Counted from the first letter of the stretch, positions 1 through 8,166 are shown. The stretch is DNA of 62,041 nt from Deltaproteobacteria bacterium (GCA_020444075.1 JAHLLR010000026.1:1-62041), one strand, 5' to 3'. Notes: generated by a model not told the origin, from the letters alone. Made by a program: numbers and translations.

Positions 1-338
1 ATTGGAAATTCAGAATATATTAAAAAATCTTCCCTTTCTTTTTTATAATATATTTGGAGAATTCCGTCAGCCGTTCCATTTTTCATATAATTTAGTCCTC
101 TTATAAAAGGAACTAAATCTATCTTTGCAGTAAATCCGAGTCGTTTTGAAATCTCTGAAAAAAAGTCGTAATCAATTCCTGTTATCTTTCCATTCTCTTC
201 AAATGAATAGGGAATCTGGTCAGCTATCCCTACAAAACGGATATATTCATCTGCAAAAGCATATATGGATATACTCTGGAAATATATTGTAGATAATATC
301 AACATTAATATTCTGATATTTTTCATGATATTATCCAT
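1..338 (-). CDS. Periplasmic solute-binding protein (SBP_bac_3-like), partial, cassette gene
   Basis: The frame opens at ATG 338 (alternative ATG at 326) and runs off the left edge without a stop, giving 112 visible codons. The start is a signal peptide: a short basic stretch, then a hydrophobic run rich in Ile, Leu and Met ending near IYAFADEY. The mature part opens with FVGIADQIPYSFEENGKITG followed by DYDFFSEISKRLGF, the typical first lobe of family 3 extracellular amino-acid-type binding proteins. The gene is strikingly AT-rich compared with the rest of the window, so it probably came from another genome. It begins 34 bp from attC1, as expected for the next cassette of the array. The ligand cannot be read. 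Confidence 0.75.
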   Translation of the reverse strand, partial: MDNIMKNIRILMLILSTIYFQSISIYAFADEYIRFVGIADQIPYSFEENGKITGIDYDFFSEISKRLGFTAKIDLVPFIRGLNYMKNGTADGILQIYYKKEREDFLIYSEFP

Positions 339-371
339 TTATGTTAGGTATTTTTGAACAAATTATTAAGC

Positions 372-434
372 ACATAACGTTGCTTTTCAGCGGGCGCGCG
401 CTTTTTGCGCTCCGCTGCAAAAGCCTTGTTATGC
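372..434 (-). other. attC recombination site 1 (after the DUF6602-like cassette)
   Basis: On the minus strand the site opens with GCATAAC (434-428) and closes with GTTATGT (378-372). The arms pair well (GCTTTT and CAGCGG with their complements). One unpaired base lies on the high-coordinate arm, like the extrahelical bases of attC sites. The stop codon of the upstream cassette gene (TAA, 431-429) lies inside the first core box, a common arrangement in cassettes. Confidence 0.85.
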
Positions 435-1316
435 ATCCTTGGCAAATAAGCTAAAGTTGCCGTCAAGTTCCATAGTATTTGGCGAGTTGCCAAGTAAATA
501 TCGTTGAAAGACGTTTGGAGATGTTGTTCTCCCTTGGCGAACGAACGAGTAAAGATAACGTAATAATGTCTGGAAATTATCTGGTCTTTTACCAGTTATG
601 TACATTCCCTTCATGCCTTTTACGGGGTATGTGGCAAATGACCTAGCATCAAGATCCATGTAAAGCATTACACCATGGTTGAGAATAACAAAAAGATTTG
701 GAACTGTCTGTGGCGTAAATGATGAAAAAATTGATGCAGCACGTGAACAAAGTGTTTCGGGTTTGAGACCGAGTTCGCCAGCGAATACAAATCCATAGAT
801 TTGGTCAGAGTGTTTTGTTGCCTGATTGAACTCTTCTTCAGGTGCTGGATCAAATGTAGTAAGGTTACCGTAGTGGCGAAATGCAACCAACTTGCCATTT
901 AACCCATCAGTTGCTTCAGCGTGTCTTTTAAGTTTTTTGACAGAAGCAATCTTTTCGTACGAATCCTCAAGTTCCTTTGTATCAAGCAAGCTTTTCACTT
1001 CCCCGATGGCTACTACGCCTTCGCAAGGAAAATATGTGGTCTCGGGCGTATCATTGAGGCTGAAAACAGGACATATTTGTTTTTCGTAGATGATGATGTC
1101 AATTTGTTTGCTGGTATTGCCGTAAGAATCGATTACACAACCAGACCCTACGGATACCATAGGAGGCAGCAAAGCAGACAGTTTACGACGCACTTCAGTT
1201 TCGCGTGCCCCACCTACAAGGGATGGGGTTGTGGCTCTACCAGCATGGGCGAAATTCGCGATCAGTTCGCGAGCAACGTGATCAAGGTATTCTTTGGGAT
1301 TAAAGGAATTGTCCAT
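429..1316 (-). CDS. DUF6602-like protein with a PD-(D/E)xK-type nuclease-like core, cassette gene
   Basis: 295 aa from ATG 1316. The open frame extends to 1442, but that extra stretch is translated attC2, so the inner start is preferred. It begins MDNSFNPKEYLDHVARELI. In the first third it shows E40 in a helix (RETEVRRKLSALLP), D73 in QIDIIIY and E106-x-K108 in AIGEVKS. This E...D...ExK order is that of PD-(D/E)xK nuclease folds and of DUF6602 proteins as I remember them. The C-terminal half has no motif I recognise. The stop overlaps attC1. Cassette context and fold would suit a defence or restriction role, but that is inference and activity is unproven. Confidence 0.7.
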   Translation of the reverse strand: MDNSFNPKEYLDHVARELIANFAHAGRATTPSLVGGARETEVRRKLSALLPPMVSVGSGCVIDSYGNTSKQIDIIIYEKQICPVFSLNDTPETTYFPCEGVVAIGEVKSLLDTKELEDSYEKIASVKKLKRHAEATDGLNGKLVAFRHYGNLTTFDPAPEEEFNQATKHSDQIYGFVFAGELGLKPETLCSRAASIFSSFTPQTVPNLFVILNHGVMLYMDLDARSFATYPVKGMKGMYITGKRPDNFQTLLRYLYSFVRQGRTTSPNVFQRYLLGNSPNTMELDGNFSLFAKDA

Positions 1317-1329
1317 TGTCAGCCTCAAT

Positions 1330-1454
1330 GCATAACGGGGGCGTGTGCTGCCGGGCGGCGTGGGCTGAAATGCAGTTTTGCCCCGGTTGAATGCCCGAAA
1401 AACGCCACGCTTACCCTCGTGCGCCAGCACGGTCAGCACCACGCGGGGTTAGGC
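1330..1454 (-). other. attC recombination site 2 (after the decarboxylase cassette)
   Basis: Minus-strand core boxes are GCCTAAC (1454-1448) and GTTATGC (1336-1330). The terminal arms pair (CGTG/TGCTG against CAGCAC/CACG) with one extra base on the high-coordinate arm. The 125 bp length falls in the long attC class, with a further imperfect stem inside. It lies between the stop at 1495 and the next cassette start at 1316. Confidence 0.88.
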
Positions 1455-1494
1455 GTACGGGTGTGCTTTGTTTTCCTACTTTACTTTGTGCAAA

Positions 1495-2961
1495 TCAATG
1501 AGATTGTGTCGTCAACTCCTGACCAATCCAAACGACTTTTTTCGCAAGCACATCAAAATCATCTTGTGTGCTGCGATGATTTGCTATGGCGATGCGCAAA
1601 CAATATCGACCGTGTAACGTTGTGTAAGATGGCGCGGCAATACCTCGTTCCTGTAGTCGCATTAGAATCTCTTTGTTTATTGTATTAAGGGTCTCTTCCT
1701 CCAGCCCACCCGGATTGAAGCGAAAGCAAACAATATCCATGCCGATGGGTGCTAATAGTTCCATATCCGGTTCTTTCTCCACCAACTTACCAAAGTAATG
1801 GGCTTGTTCAACATTTCGTGCGATCATTCGCCCAAATCGGTCAAGACCATGCTCTTTGATAGACATCCAAACTTTAAGCGCGCGAAACTGACGTGACAAT
1901 TGCAGACCATAGTCAGTGAACCAGAGGCGTCCTGCTGCCAGACCACGCATTTCATGTTCAAGATATTCCGGGGTCAGGGAAAAGGTGTTTCGATGAGCAT
2001 CTTCATGGCGCACAAGGACACACCCTGCCTCAAATGGAATATGCATCCATTTATGAAGATCAAGCGCAACCGAATCCGCTCTTTCAATTCCACAAAGTTG
2101 TGGTTTCACATTCTCTGCGAGAACGGCGATCGCCCCGATAGCGCCATCGACATGAAACCAAAGTCTTTCGCGCTTGCATATGTCAGCGATAGCGTTCAAA
2201 TCATCAATTGCCCCGGTATTAACGGTACCAGAACTTCCGATTATGCAAATAGGTAAGCAACCTGCTTGGCGGTCAGCGGCTATGGTTGCTTCCAGTGCAT
2301 TTAGGTCAATTGTAAAATCATCATTGACGGGTATTCTTCGAAAACTTTGGTTGCCTAATCCAAGCAATTCGACCGCCTTTTGGTTACAACTGTGTACCTC
2401 AGTCGATGCATATACGGTTAATTGCTGCTTAGCCGCTTGCATCCCCAGTTCTCGGACATTGAATCCTGCTTTGGCATTCCGAGCGACAGCTAGTCCGACA
2501 AAATTAGCCATGGAACCGCCGCTTACCAGCAGACCACTTGAATTTGACGGAAAGTCGAGCATTGCCTTGATCCAATCAACCACTTGTCCTTCAACCAGGT
2601 TAGCCGCATGATTGCCTCCGCCAAGATTTGGATTCATGATCGACGCCATAAAATCAGCAAGAGCACCGAATATTGTGCCATTACCCATATACCACGCCCA
2701 AAAGCGCGGATGAATATTTCCCATTGGATAAGGAAACACAGTCTCTAAAAACTCCTGATATACGACATCAGCGTCAGTAGGGTTGTTGGGGGCTGGCTCA
2801 TCGAAGTGAGCTGCTACATCAGCTGGAACCGGTTGCCAAACTGGACGTTCGCGAACGGTTTCAAGATAAGTGATGGCATCATCGACCATTCGATGTGCCA
2901 ACGTACGCATCTTGTCCCAGTCCTTCGGATCAAGTGTTTCATAATGCTCTTCAATATTCAT
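1495..2961 (-). CDS. Pyridoxal-dependent decarboxylase (group II / aromatic amino-acid type), cassette gene
   Basis: 488 aa, full length for the group II decarboxylases, which remove the carboxyl group of amino acids using PLP. The fold-type I signature is clear: [15 protein letters not shown] for phosphate binding, FHVDGAIGA with the Asp that holds the pyridine nitrogen, and [14 protein letters not shown] with the Schiff-base Lys. The family's usual sequence before that Lys is DPHK, so LHK is a mild variant. An AAGGAG ribosome site lies 8 nt before ATG 2961. The gene fills a cassette of about 1.66 kb, large for an integron cassette. Substrate is not readable; an aromatic or acidic amino acid is most likely. 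Confidence 0.88.
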   Translation of the reverse strand: MNIEEHYETLDPKDWDKMRTLAHRMVDDAITYLETVRERPVWQPVPADVAAHFDEPAPNNPTDADVVYQEFLETVFPYPMGNIHPRFWAWYMGNGTIFGALADFMASIMNPNLGGGNHAANLVEGQVVDWIKAMLDFPSNSSGLLVSGGSMANFVGLAVARNAKAGFNVRELGMQAAKQQLTVYASTEVHSCNQKAVELLGLGNQSFRRIPVNDDFTIDLNALEATIAADRQAGCLPICIIGSSGTVNTGAIDDLNAIADICKRERLWFHVDGAIGAIAVLAENVKPQLCGIERADSVALDLHKWMHIPFEAGCVLVRHEDAHRNTFSLTPEYLEHEMRGLAAGRLWFTDYGLQLSRQFRALKVWMSIKEHGLDRFGRMIARNVEQAHYFGKLVEKEPDMELLAPIGMDIVCFRFNPGGLEEETLNTINKEILMRLQERGIAAPSYTTLHGRYCLRIAIANHRSTQDDFDVLAKKVVWIGQELTTQSH

Positions 2962-2992
2962 GTTAATCTCCTTGTGTACCTATAAAAAAGTA

Positions 2993-3097
2993 GCCTAACG
3001 GTTGAGGTAACCTGCCGGCTACATAAAGTTCGCACTAACACTGGCCTTTACGTAAAACCGCGATATTTTCCCGGTCAGGTTAAGCGATTGGTTGGGC
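2993..3097 (-). other. attC recombination site 3 (after the hydrolase cassette)
   Basis: Minus-strand core boxes are GCCCAAC (3097-3091) and GTTAGGC (2999-2993). An inner arm AACCTG/CAGGTT and CCGG/CCGG pairs, with one unpaired base on the high-coordinate arm. It lies 7 bp after the hydrolase stop and 32 bp before the decarboxylase start. Confidence 0.85.
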
Positions 3098-3103
3098 GAC
3101 GCC

Positions 3104-4006
3104 TTAAAGCCATTTTTGCAAGAACTGCGTCTGCACCCTGCTTGCCTCTTCGTACAGTTCTCCAGGATAGTAAAGTAGGCCGAAATGCCCACCAGCTATA
3201 TCATACCACTGTTTGGGGCCGGAAAGAAGTTCGAAAGCCTGTCTCGCGACGGAATAGTTCGCGTGCACCATCTCGTCTTCAGGAGCAACCATCAATAGCG
3301 TTGGTGCCTTGACAAATGGTGCGCAAAGGATCGGGTGGTAAGGAACCGAAGTCGCCGGAATTACTCTCGTCACATTATTGACCCAATTGGTTCCATGGCG
3401 GCCCCCATAGTCGATAAACCAGCGAAATGCTTGAATCGGTTCGAGCAATGAGGGTGTTCCAACCTGATCAAAGGAGACCACTGGAATTGGCCCTGTGGTT
3501 GTTTCAGGTGATCTTTGAACACTTCCATGTGAGAAAATGTCGCTAAAGATCTTGAAGTTGTCTCTGGTCGACTCCACTGGCGGTGGCTTCTCGCCGAACA
3601 CTGGGCACTGCGCAACGATAGCCTTAACCCGTTGGTCTATTGCACCGACCACAACTACCTGCCCGCCCGTGAAACTGTCGCCCCACAGTGCAATCCTGTT
3701 TTTATCAACATCTTCGAGAGTGACAGCGAAATTAATTGCGTCACGGTAGCCGCGGCACTGAATCCATGGATTAATTTCCTGCCGCGGTTCACCCCCGCTT
3801 CGTCCGAAGTTGCGGTGATCGTATAGCAGGACCGCCAAGCCGGACCGACAGAAGGCATTTGCATATTTGTCAGCGACCATGTAAATCGTGGCCGATGTTC
3901 CATGAGCCATAACCACAATTGGTAGTTTACCGGGCTTCGTCTCAGGCAGGAAAAGAAGTCCCCTAATGGTTGCCCCTTCGGATAGAAATTCGATTTCTTT
4001 TATCAT
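3104..4006 (-). CDS. Alpha/beta hydrolase, cassette gene
   Basis: 300 aa, a complete single-domain alpha/beta hydrolase. It shows the oxyanion-side VVMAHGTSA near residue 33, [12 protein letters not shown] near 61, the nucleophile elbow WGDSFTGG with Ser111, an acid in VAPEDEMV and the His in [13 protein letters not shown] near the C-terminus. The order and spacing resemble acetyl-xylan-esterase-like and dienelactone-hydrolase-like members of the family. No signal peptide is present, so it is cytoplasmic. The start lies 22 bp from attC4 and the stop 7 bp before attC3, the tight packing of an integron cassette. The substrate is unknown. Confidence 0.88.
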   Translation of the reverse strand: MIKEIEFLSEGATIRGLLFLPETKPGKLPIVVMAHGTSATIYMVADKYANAFCRSGLAVLLYDHRNFGRSGGEPRQEINPWIQCRGYRDAINFAVTLEDVDKNRIALWGDSFTGGQVVVVGAIDQRVKAIVAQCPVFGEKPPPVESTRDNFKIFSDIFSHGSVQRSPETTTGPIPVVSFDQVGTPSLLEPIQAFRWFIDYGGRHGTNWVNNVTRVIPATSVPYHPILCAPFVKAPTLLMVAPEDEMVHANYSVARQAFELLSGPKQWYDIAGGHFGLLYYPGELYEEASRVQTQFLQKWL

Positions 4007-4027
4007 CTCTCAATCCTTGTCATTAAC

Positions 4028-4099
4028 GCCCAACGATACCATCACCGGAAACAAACCCAAAGCGAAGCGGCGGGTTTGTTTTCTGGTGCATGGTTTTGC
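4028..4099 (-). other. attC recombination site 4, fused to the intI fragment
   Basis: Minus-strand boxes are a degenerate GCAAAAC (4099-4093) and a canonical GTTGGGC (4034-4028). The arms ACCAT/CACC and AAACAAACCC pair over about 20 bp, with extra unpaired bases on the high-coordinate arm as in the other three sites. It should follow a cassette gene to its right, but integrase coding sequence starts at once (about 4100). The preceding cassette, attI and the 5' part of intI are therefore gone. Confidence 0.8.
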
Positions 4100-4369
4100 C
4101 ACATTTCCGAGTCCGTACCGCAGCTGGCAGTAAAAAAGGCCATTCGCAAAAGCGGAATCGCCAAGGCCGGCAGCTGCCATTCCCTGCGCCACAGCTTCGC
4201 CACCCATCTGCTCGAATCGGGCTACGACATCCGCACGGTGCAGGAACTCCTGGGCCACAAGGACGTGTCCACAACCATGATTTACACCCATGTCCTGAAC
4301 AAGGGCGGCAAAGGTGTACAGAGCCCCAGCGACATGCTTTTTCAAAATCAATCGGGGAACCAGCCATGA
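4100..4369 (+). pseudogene. intI: Integron integrase IntI, C-terminal fragment
   Basis: Only the last ~90 residues of a tyrosine recombinase of about 330 aa remain, from [19 protein letters not shown] to the stop at 4369. The catalytic C-terminus is intact: H-x-x-R in [11 protein letters not shown] and the Tyr in [10 protein letters not shown]. Arg-to-His is 23 residues and His-to-Tyr is 9, the same spacing as R280, H303 and Y312 of the class 1 integron integrase. [17 protein letters not shown] is an IntI-type ending. The N-terminal domain and first catalytic Arg are missing. A TTG at 4076 in attC4 keeps the frame open but should not give an active enzyme. The stop overlaps the lexA start (ATGA). 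Confidence 0.87.
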
Positions 4370-4983
4370 CCTCCGATCTTACTCCTCGCCAGGTAAGCGT
4401 GCTGGAATACGTCGTCGCCTTCCAGCAGGAACACCGCATGGCGCCAACCGTACGGGAAATCTGCGCCCACCTGGGCCTGAGCGGTCCGGCCGGCATCCAC
4501 CGAATCCTGAACGTTCTCAAGGACAAGGGGTACATTCTGGCCGAACCGGGCAAAAAACGCTCCTGGCGGTTCAGCAAGGAAAACACGGGCAAGGGCATTC
4601 CCCTGGTCGGCACCATTGCCGCCGGCGTCCCCCTGGAGGCAATCGAGAACTTCGAAGAGGAGCTGGCCATATCCCCCATCACATTCGGCTGCGATAATTG
4701 CTTTGGTTTGCATATCAATGGGGATTCCATGATCGAGGCCCATATCCTGGATGGGGACCTGGCCATCATCCGACCGCAGCGGCAGGTGGAAAACGGTGAA
4801 ATTGCGGCGGTGACGGTGGAAGGGACGCTGCCGGAGGCAACCTTGAAAATCGTCCACCGCGACCAGCATTCGATGTCGCTCGTTCCGGCCAACAGCGCTT
4901 ACGCGCCGCTGATATTCAAGGGACCTCAACGCAAACACGTGGCGATCATCGGCAAGCTGGTGGGAGTTGTTCGCCGGTGTTGA
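4366..4983 (+). CDS. lexA: LexA repressor, SOS response regulator
   Basis: 205 aa, normal LexA length. Residues 1-70 form the winged helix DNA-binding domain ([24 protein letters not shown]). Self-cleavage should fall at A86-G87 in [12 protein letters not shown]. The Ser-Lys dyad is S121 in [10 protein letters not shown] and K161 in [12 protein letters not shown] 4366 is chosen because it overlaps the intI stop in an ATGA, which implies translational coupling; the longer open frame upstream is a shadow of intI. LexA controls integrase genes in many integrons, so sitting in one transcript with intI is notable. With intI cut off, the original promoter is gone and lexA must be read from a new or internal one, or be a weakly expressed second copy. 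Confidence 0.93.
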   Translation: MTSDLTPRQVSVLEYVVAFQQEHRMAPTVREICAHLGLSGPAGIHRILNVLKDKGYILAEPGKKRSWRFSKENTGKGIPLVGTIAAGVPLEAIENFEEELAISPITFGCDNCFGLHINGDSMIEAHILDGDLAIIRPQRQVENGEIAAVTVEGTLPEATLKIVHRDQHSMSLVPANSAYAPLIFKGPQRKHVAIIGKLVGVVRRC

Positions 4984-5001
4984 ATCTTGCCGTACTCGGG
5001 G

Positions 5002-5262
5002 TCAGTCAAGCATCCGCTTCAAGCCGCCATACGCATGGGCTTGCGAAAAGTTCTCCAATAGTTCACGAGCCATTGCCGCCTGCGCTTTCCTGACCATGAG
5101 CCGCATGGGCACGGAATTGAAGATGTATGGGGCAACCGTCTCTCCGAGAATGAAGTAGTCGATTCCTTCCGCATCCAGGATGGACCTGAGAAAGACACGA
5201 TCACCGGCATTGTGAATTTCCATGACCATTTCAAAACCGTTTGTGCTTTTCGTTTTCGACAT
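5002..5262 (-). CDS. DUF2007 family protein (putative signal-transducing)
   Basis: 86 aa from ATG 5262, chosen over ATG 5277 because GAGGGG sits 6 nt before it. The core VMEIHNAGDRVFLRSILDAEG followed by IDYFILGETVAP and the later LMVRKAQAAMARELLENF matches the small DUF2007 alpha/beta domain. That domain is often attached to or near regulators, with no proven biochemical role. The gene converges on lexA with only 18 bp between the stops, so the two transcripts probably share a terminator or interfere. Confidence 0.75.
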   Translation of the reverse strand: MSKTKSTNGFEMVMEIHNAGDRVFLRSILDAEGIDYFILGETVAPYIFNSVPMRLMVRKAQAAMARELLENFSQAHAYGGLKRMLD

Positions 5263-5400
5263 GTGACCCCTCGGCATTAAAAAATCACCTTATCGCGGCG
5301 GCTGGAAACCGCTCCAACGTGAAACCGGATATCGCTGCGCTGCGTCCTGACAGGCGTTACCGCTTTATTCACAGCAAAACCGGCGGTACCGGCAAAAGCA

Positions 5401-5745
5401 TCAGCAGGTCAGGTGAAAGCAGGCGCCCACTTTCAATCCCTGTGCGCGTTTACGATTGTATATCTCCACGGCGCGCGGATTGGGTTCGGCAATCAAGTCG
5501 ATTCCCCTTTCCGCAAGAAACGAAGAAAGATCCGCATCCGGTCGCATGCGTCCGCGGGTGCCCGTTCCGGCCACGATCAATTGCGGGGCGGCGTCGATGA
5601 GCGCCAGGATGTCGTCTACGTGCAGGGCGTGGCCACGCTGCCGCCACCAGCCGTCCTTCACGCGCCCGTCGGGGAAAATGAACAGATCGGAGGTATAGGT
5701 CCGGCCGTCTATGGTCATGGTGCCGAATGCGGTGGATTCGATCAT
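5401..5745 (-). CDS. Mth938-like domain protein (DUF498 / NDUFAF3-like)
   Basis: 114 aa. The pattern GTMTIDGRTYTSDLFIFPDG, WWRQRGHALHVDDI, LIVAGTGTRGRM and the ending LKVGACFHLTC is that of the single-domain Mth938 proteins. The eukaryotic relative NDUFAF3 helps assemble respiratory complex I; the bacterial role is not settled. The gene is divergent from the trans-sulfuration enzyme, with a 100-bp shared upstream region. The 5263-5400 stretch on its other side holds no gene I can support. Confidence 0.82.
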   Translation of the reverse strand: MIESTAFGTMTIDGRTYTSDLFIFPDGRVKDGWWRQRGHALHVDDILALIDAAPQLIVAGTGTRGRMRPDADLSSFLAERGIDLIAEPNPRAVEIYNRKRAQGLKVGACFHLTC

Positions 5746-5845
5746 GGTTTCTCCGCTGAAAACATGCTAAATATGGCATCCTGATTGAAAGAAAGTAACG
5801 ATCAAACAGGACTTTTCAACCGGTCGGAAAATCAAAGGAGCCGCC

Positions 5846-7000
5846 ATGATCCATGAAACCCATCGCATCGACACCCGGCTGATCCATGCCGGGGAGCCCG
5901 AAAAAAGAATCTGCGGAGCCGTGAGCCTGCCGGTGTTCCAGTCATCCACCTACGAATACACCGGCCAGTCCGGCTATGACGATTTGAAATACATCCGCAT
6001 GAACAACACTCCCAACCACGAAGTGCTTCATAAGAAGCTGGCGGCCCTCGAAAACGCCGAGGCCGCATTGGTGACGGCCAGCGGCATGGCCGCCATCTCC
6101 ACGACCCTGCTGGCCCTCTTCTCCCCCGGCGACCATATCCTGGTGCAGAACTGCCTGTATGGCGGCACCCAGGATTTAATCGTTTCCGATTTCGTCCCGC
6201 TGGGGTTTCAGTTCGATTTCATCGACGCGGATGATCCCGCATCCTGGGCCCCTAAACTCAAGTCCAGCACCCGGGGCCTGTATGTGGAAACCATCACCAA
6301 CCCGCTGCTCCAGGTAGGCGACCTGAAGGCCCTGGCCGGGTTTGCCGGGGCCAACGGCCTGATCGCCATGATCGACAACACCTTCGCCACGCCGGTCAAT
6401 TTCCGGCCGGCCGAATGGGGTTACGACATCTCCCTGCACAGCTGCACCAAATATCTGAACGGGCATTCGGACATCGTAGCCGGGGCGGTCATCGGCAAGG
6501 ACGCGCTGCTGAAAAAAATCGCCCACAAGCTCATTCACTTAGGCGGAAGCCTGGATCCCCACGCCTGCTTTCTCCTGCATCGGGGGATGAAAACCCTGGC
6601 CCTGCGGGTCCGCCACCAGAACCGCAGCGCCCTGGCGATTGCCGAAACCCTCGCCGCCCATCCGGCCGTCGATCGGGTCAACTACCCCGGCCTGCCAGAC
6701 CACGCCGGTCATGATCGGGCCCGGGAACTGCTGGAGGGCTTCGGCGGCATGGTCAGTTTCGAATTGAAAGGCGGTCTCGAAGCCGCCGAGCGATTCATGC
6801 AGCAGGTTACCGTTCCCATCGTGGCGCCCAGCCTGGGCGGCGTGGAAACCCTGATTACCCGGCCGGCCACCACTTCCCACGCCGGTATGAGCGCCGCAGA
6901 TCGGCAGGCCGCTGGGATCACCGACTCACTGATTCGCCTTTCGGTGGGCATCGAAGACACCCGGGATCTCATCGACGATTTTGAAAATGCCTTGAAATAA
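5846..7000 (+). CDS. Cys/Met metabolism PLP-dependent enzyme (cystathionine gamma-synthase/lyase type)
   Basis: 384 aa. It belongs to the trans-sulfuration family, which makes or splits cystathionine, or releases volatile sulfur from Met or Cys. Signs are ASGMAAISTTLLALF for PLP phosphate binding near 78-91, the pyridine-binding Asp177 in IDNTFATP, and Lys202 in SLHSCTKYLNGHSDIVAG as the Schiff base. SLGGVETLITRPATTSHAGM is the substrate loop typical of gamma-elimination enzymes. A clear AAAGGAG precedes ATG 5846. The ketosynthase gene follows after 15 bp, so they are probably co-transcribed. Lyase versus synthase cannot be decided from sequence alone. Confidence 0.9.
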   Translation: MIHETHRIDTRLIHAGEPEKRICGAVSLPVFQSSTYEYTGQSGYDDLKYIRMNNTPNHEVLHKKLAALENAEAALVTASGMAAISTTLLALFSPGDHILVQNCLYGGTQDLIVSDFVPLGFQFDFIDADDPASWAPKLKSSTRGLYVETITNPLLQVGDLKALAGFAGANGLIAMIDNTFATPVNFRPAEWGYDISLHSCTKYLNGHSDIVAGAVIGKDALLKKIAHKLIHLGGSLDPHACFLLHRGMKTLALRVRHQNRSALAIAETLAAHPAVDRVNYPGLPDHAGHDRARELLEGFGGMVSFELKGGLEAAERFMQQVTVPIVAPSLGGVETLITRPATTSHAGMSAADRQAAGITDSLIRLSVGIEDTRDLIDDFENALK

Positions 7001-7015
7001 TTGCAAAGGATCGCC

Positions 7016-8152
7016 ATGTCATCATCAGCACGACCCGGGGCTGTCATCAGCGGCAGCGGCCTGTGGACCCCCGACCATATCATCACCAACGACGAACTGG
7101 TTGCCGCCTATAACGAATGGGCCAACCGCTATAATGCCCGGCATGCCGACGCCATCGCGGCAGGCGAACGGGAAGCGAAACCGCAGAGTTCGTCGGAATT
7201 CATTGAAAAAGCCTCCGGCATCAAGCAGCGCTATGCGTATATCAAGGAAGGCATCCTGGATGTGGACCGCATGCGTCCGGTCATCCCGGAGAGGCCGGAT
7301 GACGCCCTTTCCGACCAGGCCGAAATGGCCGTCCGCGCCGGCCGAGAGGCCATGGAAGTCGCCGGCAAGACGGCCGCCGACATCGATGCGGTCATCGTCT
7401 CCTGCGCCTACACCCAGCGGTCCTATCCCGCCATTGCCATCGAGGTGCAGGAGGCCCTGGGCATCGATGGCTTCGGTTTCGACATGCTGGTGGCCTGCTC
7501 GGCGGCCACCTTTGCCCTGCACCGCGCCTATGAAATGGTCGCTGCCGGCACGGCCCGCTGCGTGCTGGCCATCAATCCGGAACTGACCTCGCCCCAGGTC
7601 AATTTCTGCGATCGGGACAGCCACTTCATCTTCGGCGACGTGGCCACGGCAACGGTCGTCGAGCATGCCGATACCTGCACGGCGCCGCACAGCTACGACA
7701 TCCTCGGCACCCGGGCCAGGACCAAATTCTCCAGTCATGTGCGTTCCAATTTCGGCTATGTCAGCCGGGCCAACGACGTGGATCCGTTCGGCACCGACAA
7801 ACTGTTTCATCAGAACGGACGCCGGGTGTTCAAAGAGGTCTGCCCCATGGCCATTGAGCATTTGACGGACCATATCGCCCGGCATGGGCTGAACGTGCCC
7901 GACATCAAACGCTGGTGGCTTCACCAGGCCAATATCAACATGAACCTGCATATCGGCGGCAAGCTGCTGGGGCGCGAGGCCACCTTCGATGAAGCGCCCA
8001 TCGTGCTGGACCGGTACGCCAACACCGCCTCGGCCGGTTCCCTGATCGCTTTTCACCTTTACCACCAGGACCTGAAACCCGGCGACCACGGCGTCATCTG
8101 CTCTTTCGGTGCGGGATATTCCATCGGCAGCCTGGTGGTTCGAAAACGGTAA
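7016..8152 (+). CDS. Beta-ketoacyl-ACP synthase III family protein (FabH / beta-ketodecanoyl synthase-like)
   Basis: 378 aa from ATG 7016, which has AAAGGA 6 nt ahead; the TTG at 7001 is not needed. It condenses an acyl-CoA with malonyl-ACP. The catalytic triad is Cys161 (VACSAATF), His303 (WLHQANINMN) and Asn336 (YANTASAG). It is longer than classic FabH (~320 aa). Its insertions (SSSEFIEKASGIKQRY, DRDSHFIFGD) and ending FGAGYSIGSLVV resemble the Pseudomonas beta-ketodecanoyl-ACP synthase, which primes with medium-chain acyl-CoA. A priming role that recycles medium chains is therefore plausible. It lies between a sulfur-metabolism enzyme and RlpA in one run of plus-strand genes. Confidence 0.9.
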   Translation: MSSSARPGAVISGSGLWTPDHIITNDELVAAYNEWANRYNARHADAIAAGEREAKPQSSSEFIEKASGIKQRYAYIKEGILDVDRMRPVIPERPDDALSDQAEMAVRAGREAMEVAGKTAADIDAVIVSCAYTQRSYPAIAIEVQEALGIDGFGFDMLVACSAATFALHRAYEMVAAGTARCVLAINPELTSPQVNFCDRDSHFIFGDVATATVVEHADTCTAPHSYDILGTRARTKFSSHVRSNFGYVSRANDVDPFGTDKLFHQNGRRVFKEVCPMAIEHLTDHIARHGLNVPDIKRWWLHQANINMNLHIGGKLLGREATFDEAPIVLDRYANTASAGSLIAFHLYHQDLKPGDHGVICSFGAGYSIGSLVVRKR

Positions 8153-8166
8153 TCATGATTTGAACC

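Larger units (their letters stand above)
1..4369. mobile_element. Chromosomal integron remnant: four cassettes, four attC sites, truncated intI
   Basis: Four imperfect inverted repeats with integron core boxes (an AAC-ending box on one side, a GTT-starting box on the other) alternate with minus-strand genes that nearly fill the space between them. A plus-strand fragment of the integron integrase sits at the right end. This is the usual divergent layout: intI reads away from the array and cassette genes read the other way. Predicted cassette limits, taking the crossover between G and TT of each right-hand core, are about 4033-2999, 2998-1336, 1335-378 and 377 to beyond the window. attI and the N-terminal two thirds of intI are missing, so the array cannot use its own integrase. 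The left end of the array lies outside the window. Confidence 0.88.

Noticed and set aside
1317-1442. N-terminal extension of 42 residues in front of the DUF6602-like protein
   Set aside because: It is translation through attC2; the inner ATG 1316 lies just after the site, as usual for cassette genes.
1-4369. Array considered as a prophage or transposon end
   Set aside because: No phage structural genes, transposase or terminal repeats; all four palindromes fit attC and the recombinase piece is IntI-like.
4023-4892. Long minus-strand frames over intI and lexA
   Set aside because: They mirror the intact lexA and intI codons on the other strand and give Arg/Ser-rich nonsense proteins.
7025-8089. 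354-aa minus-strand frame opposite the ketosynthase
   Set aside because: Shadow of a GC-rich gene; no ribosome site, no known domain, His/Gly-rich composition.
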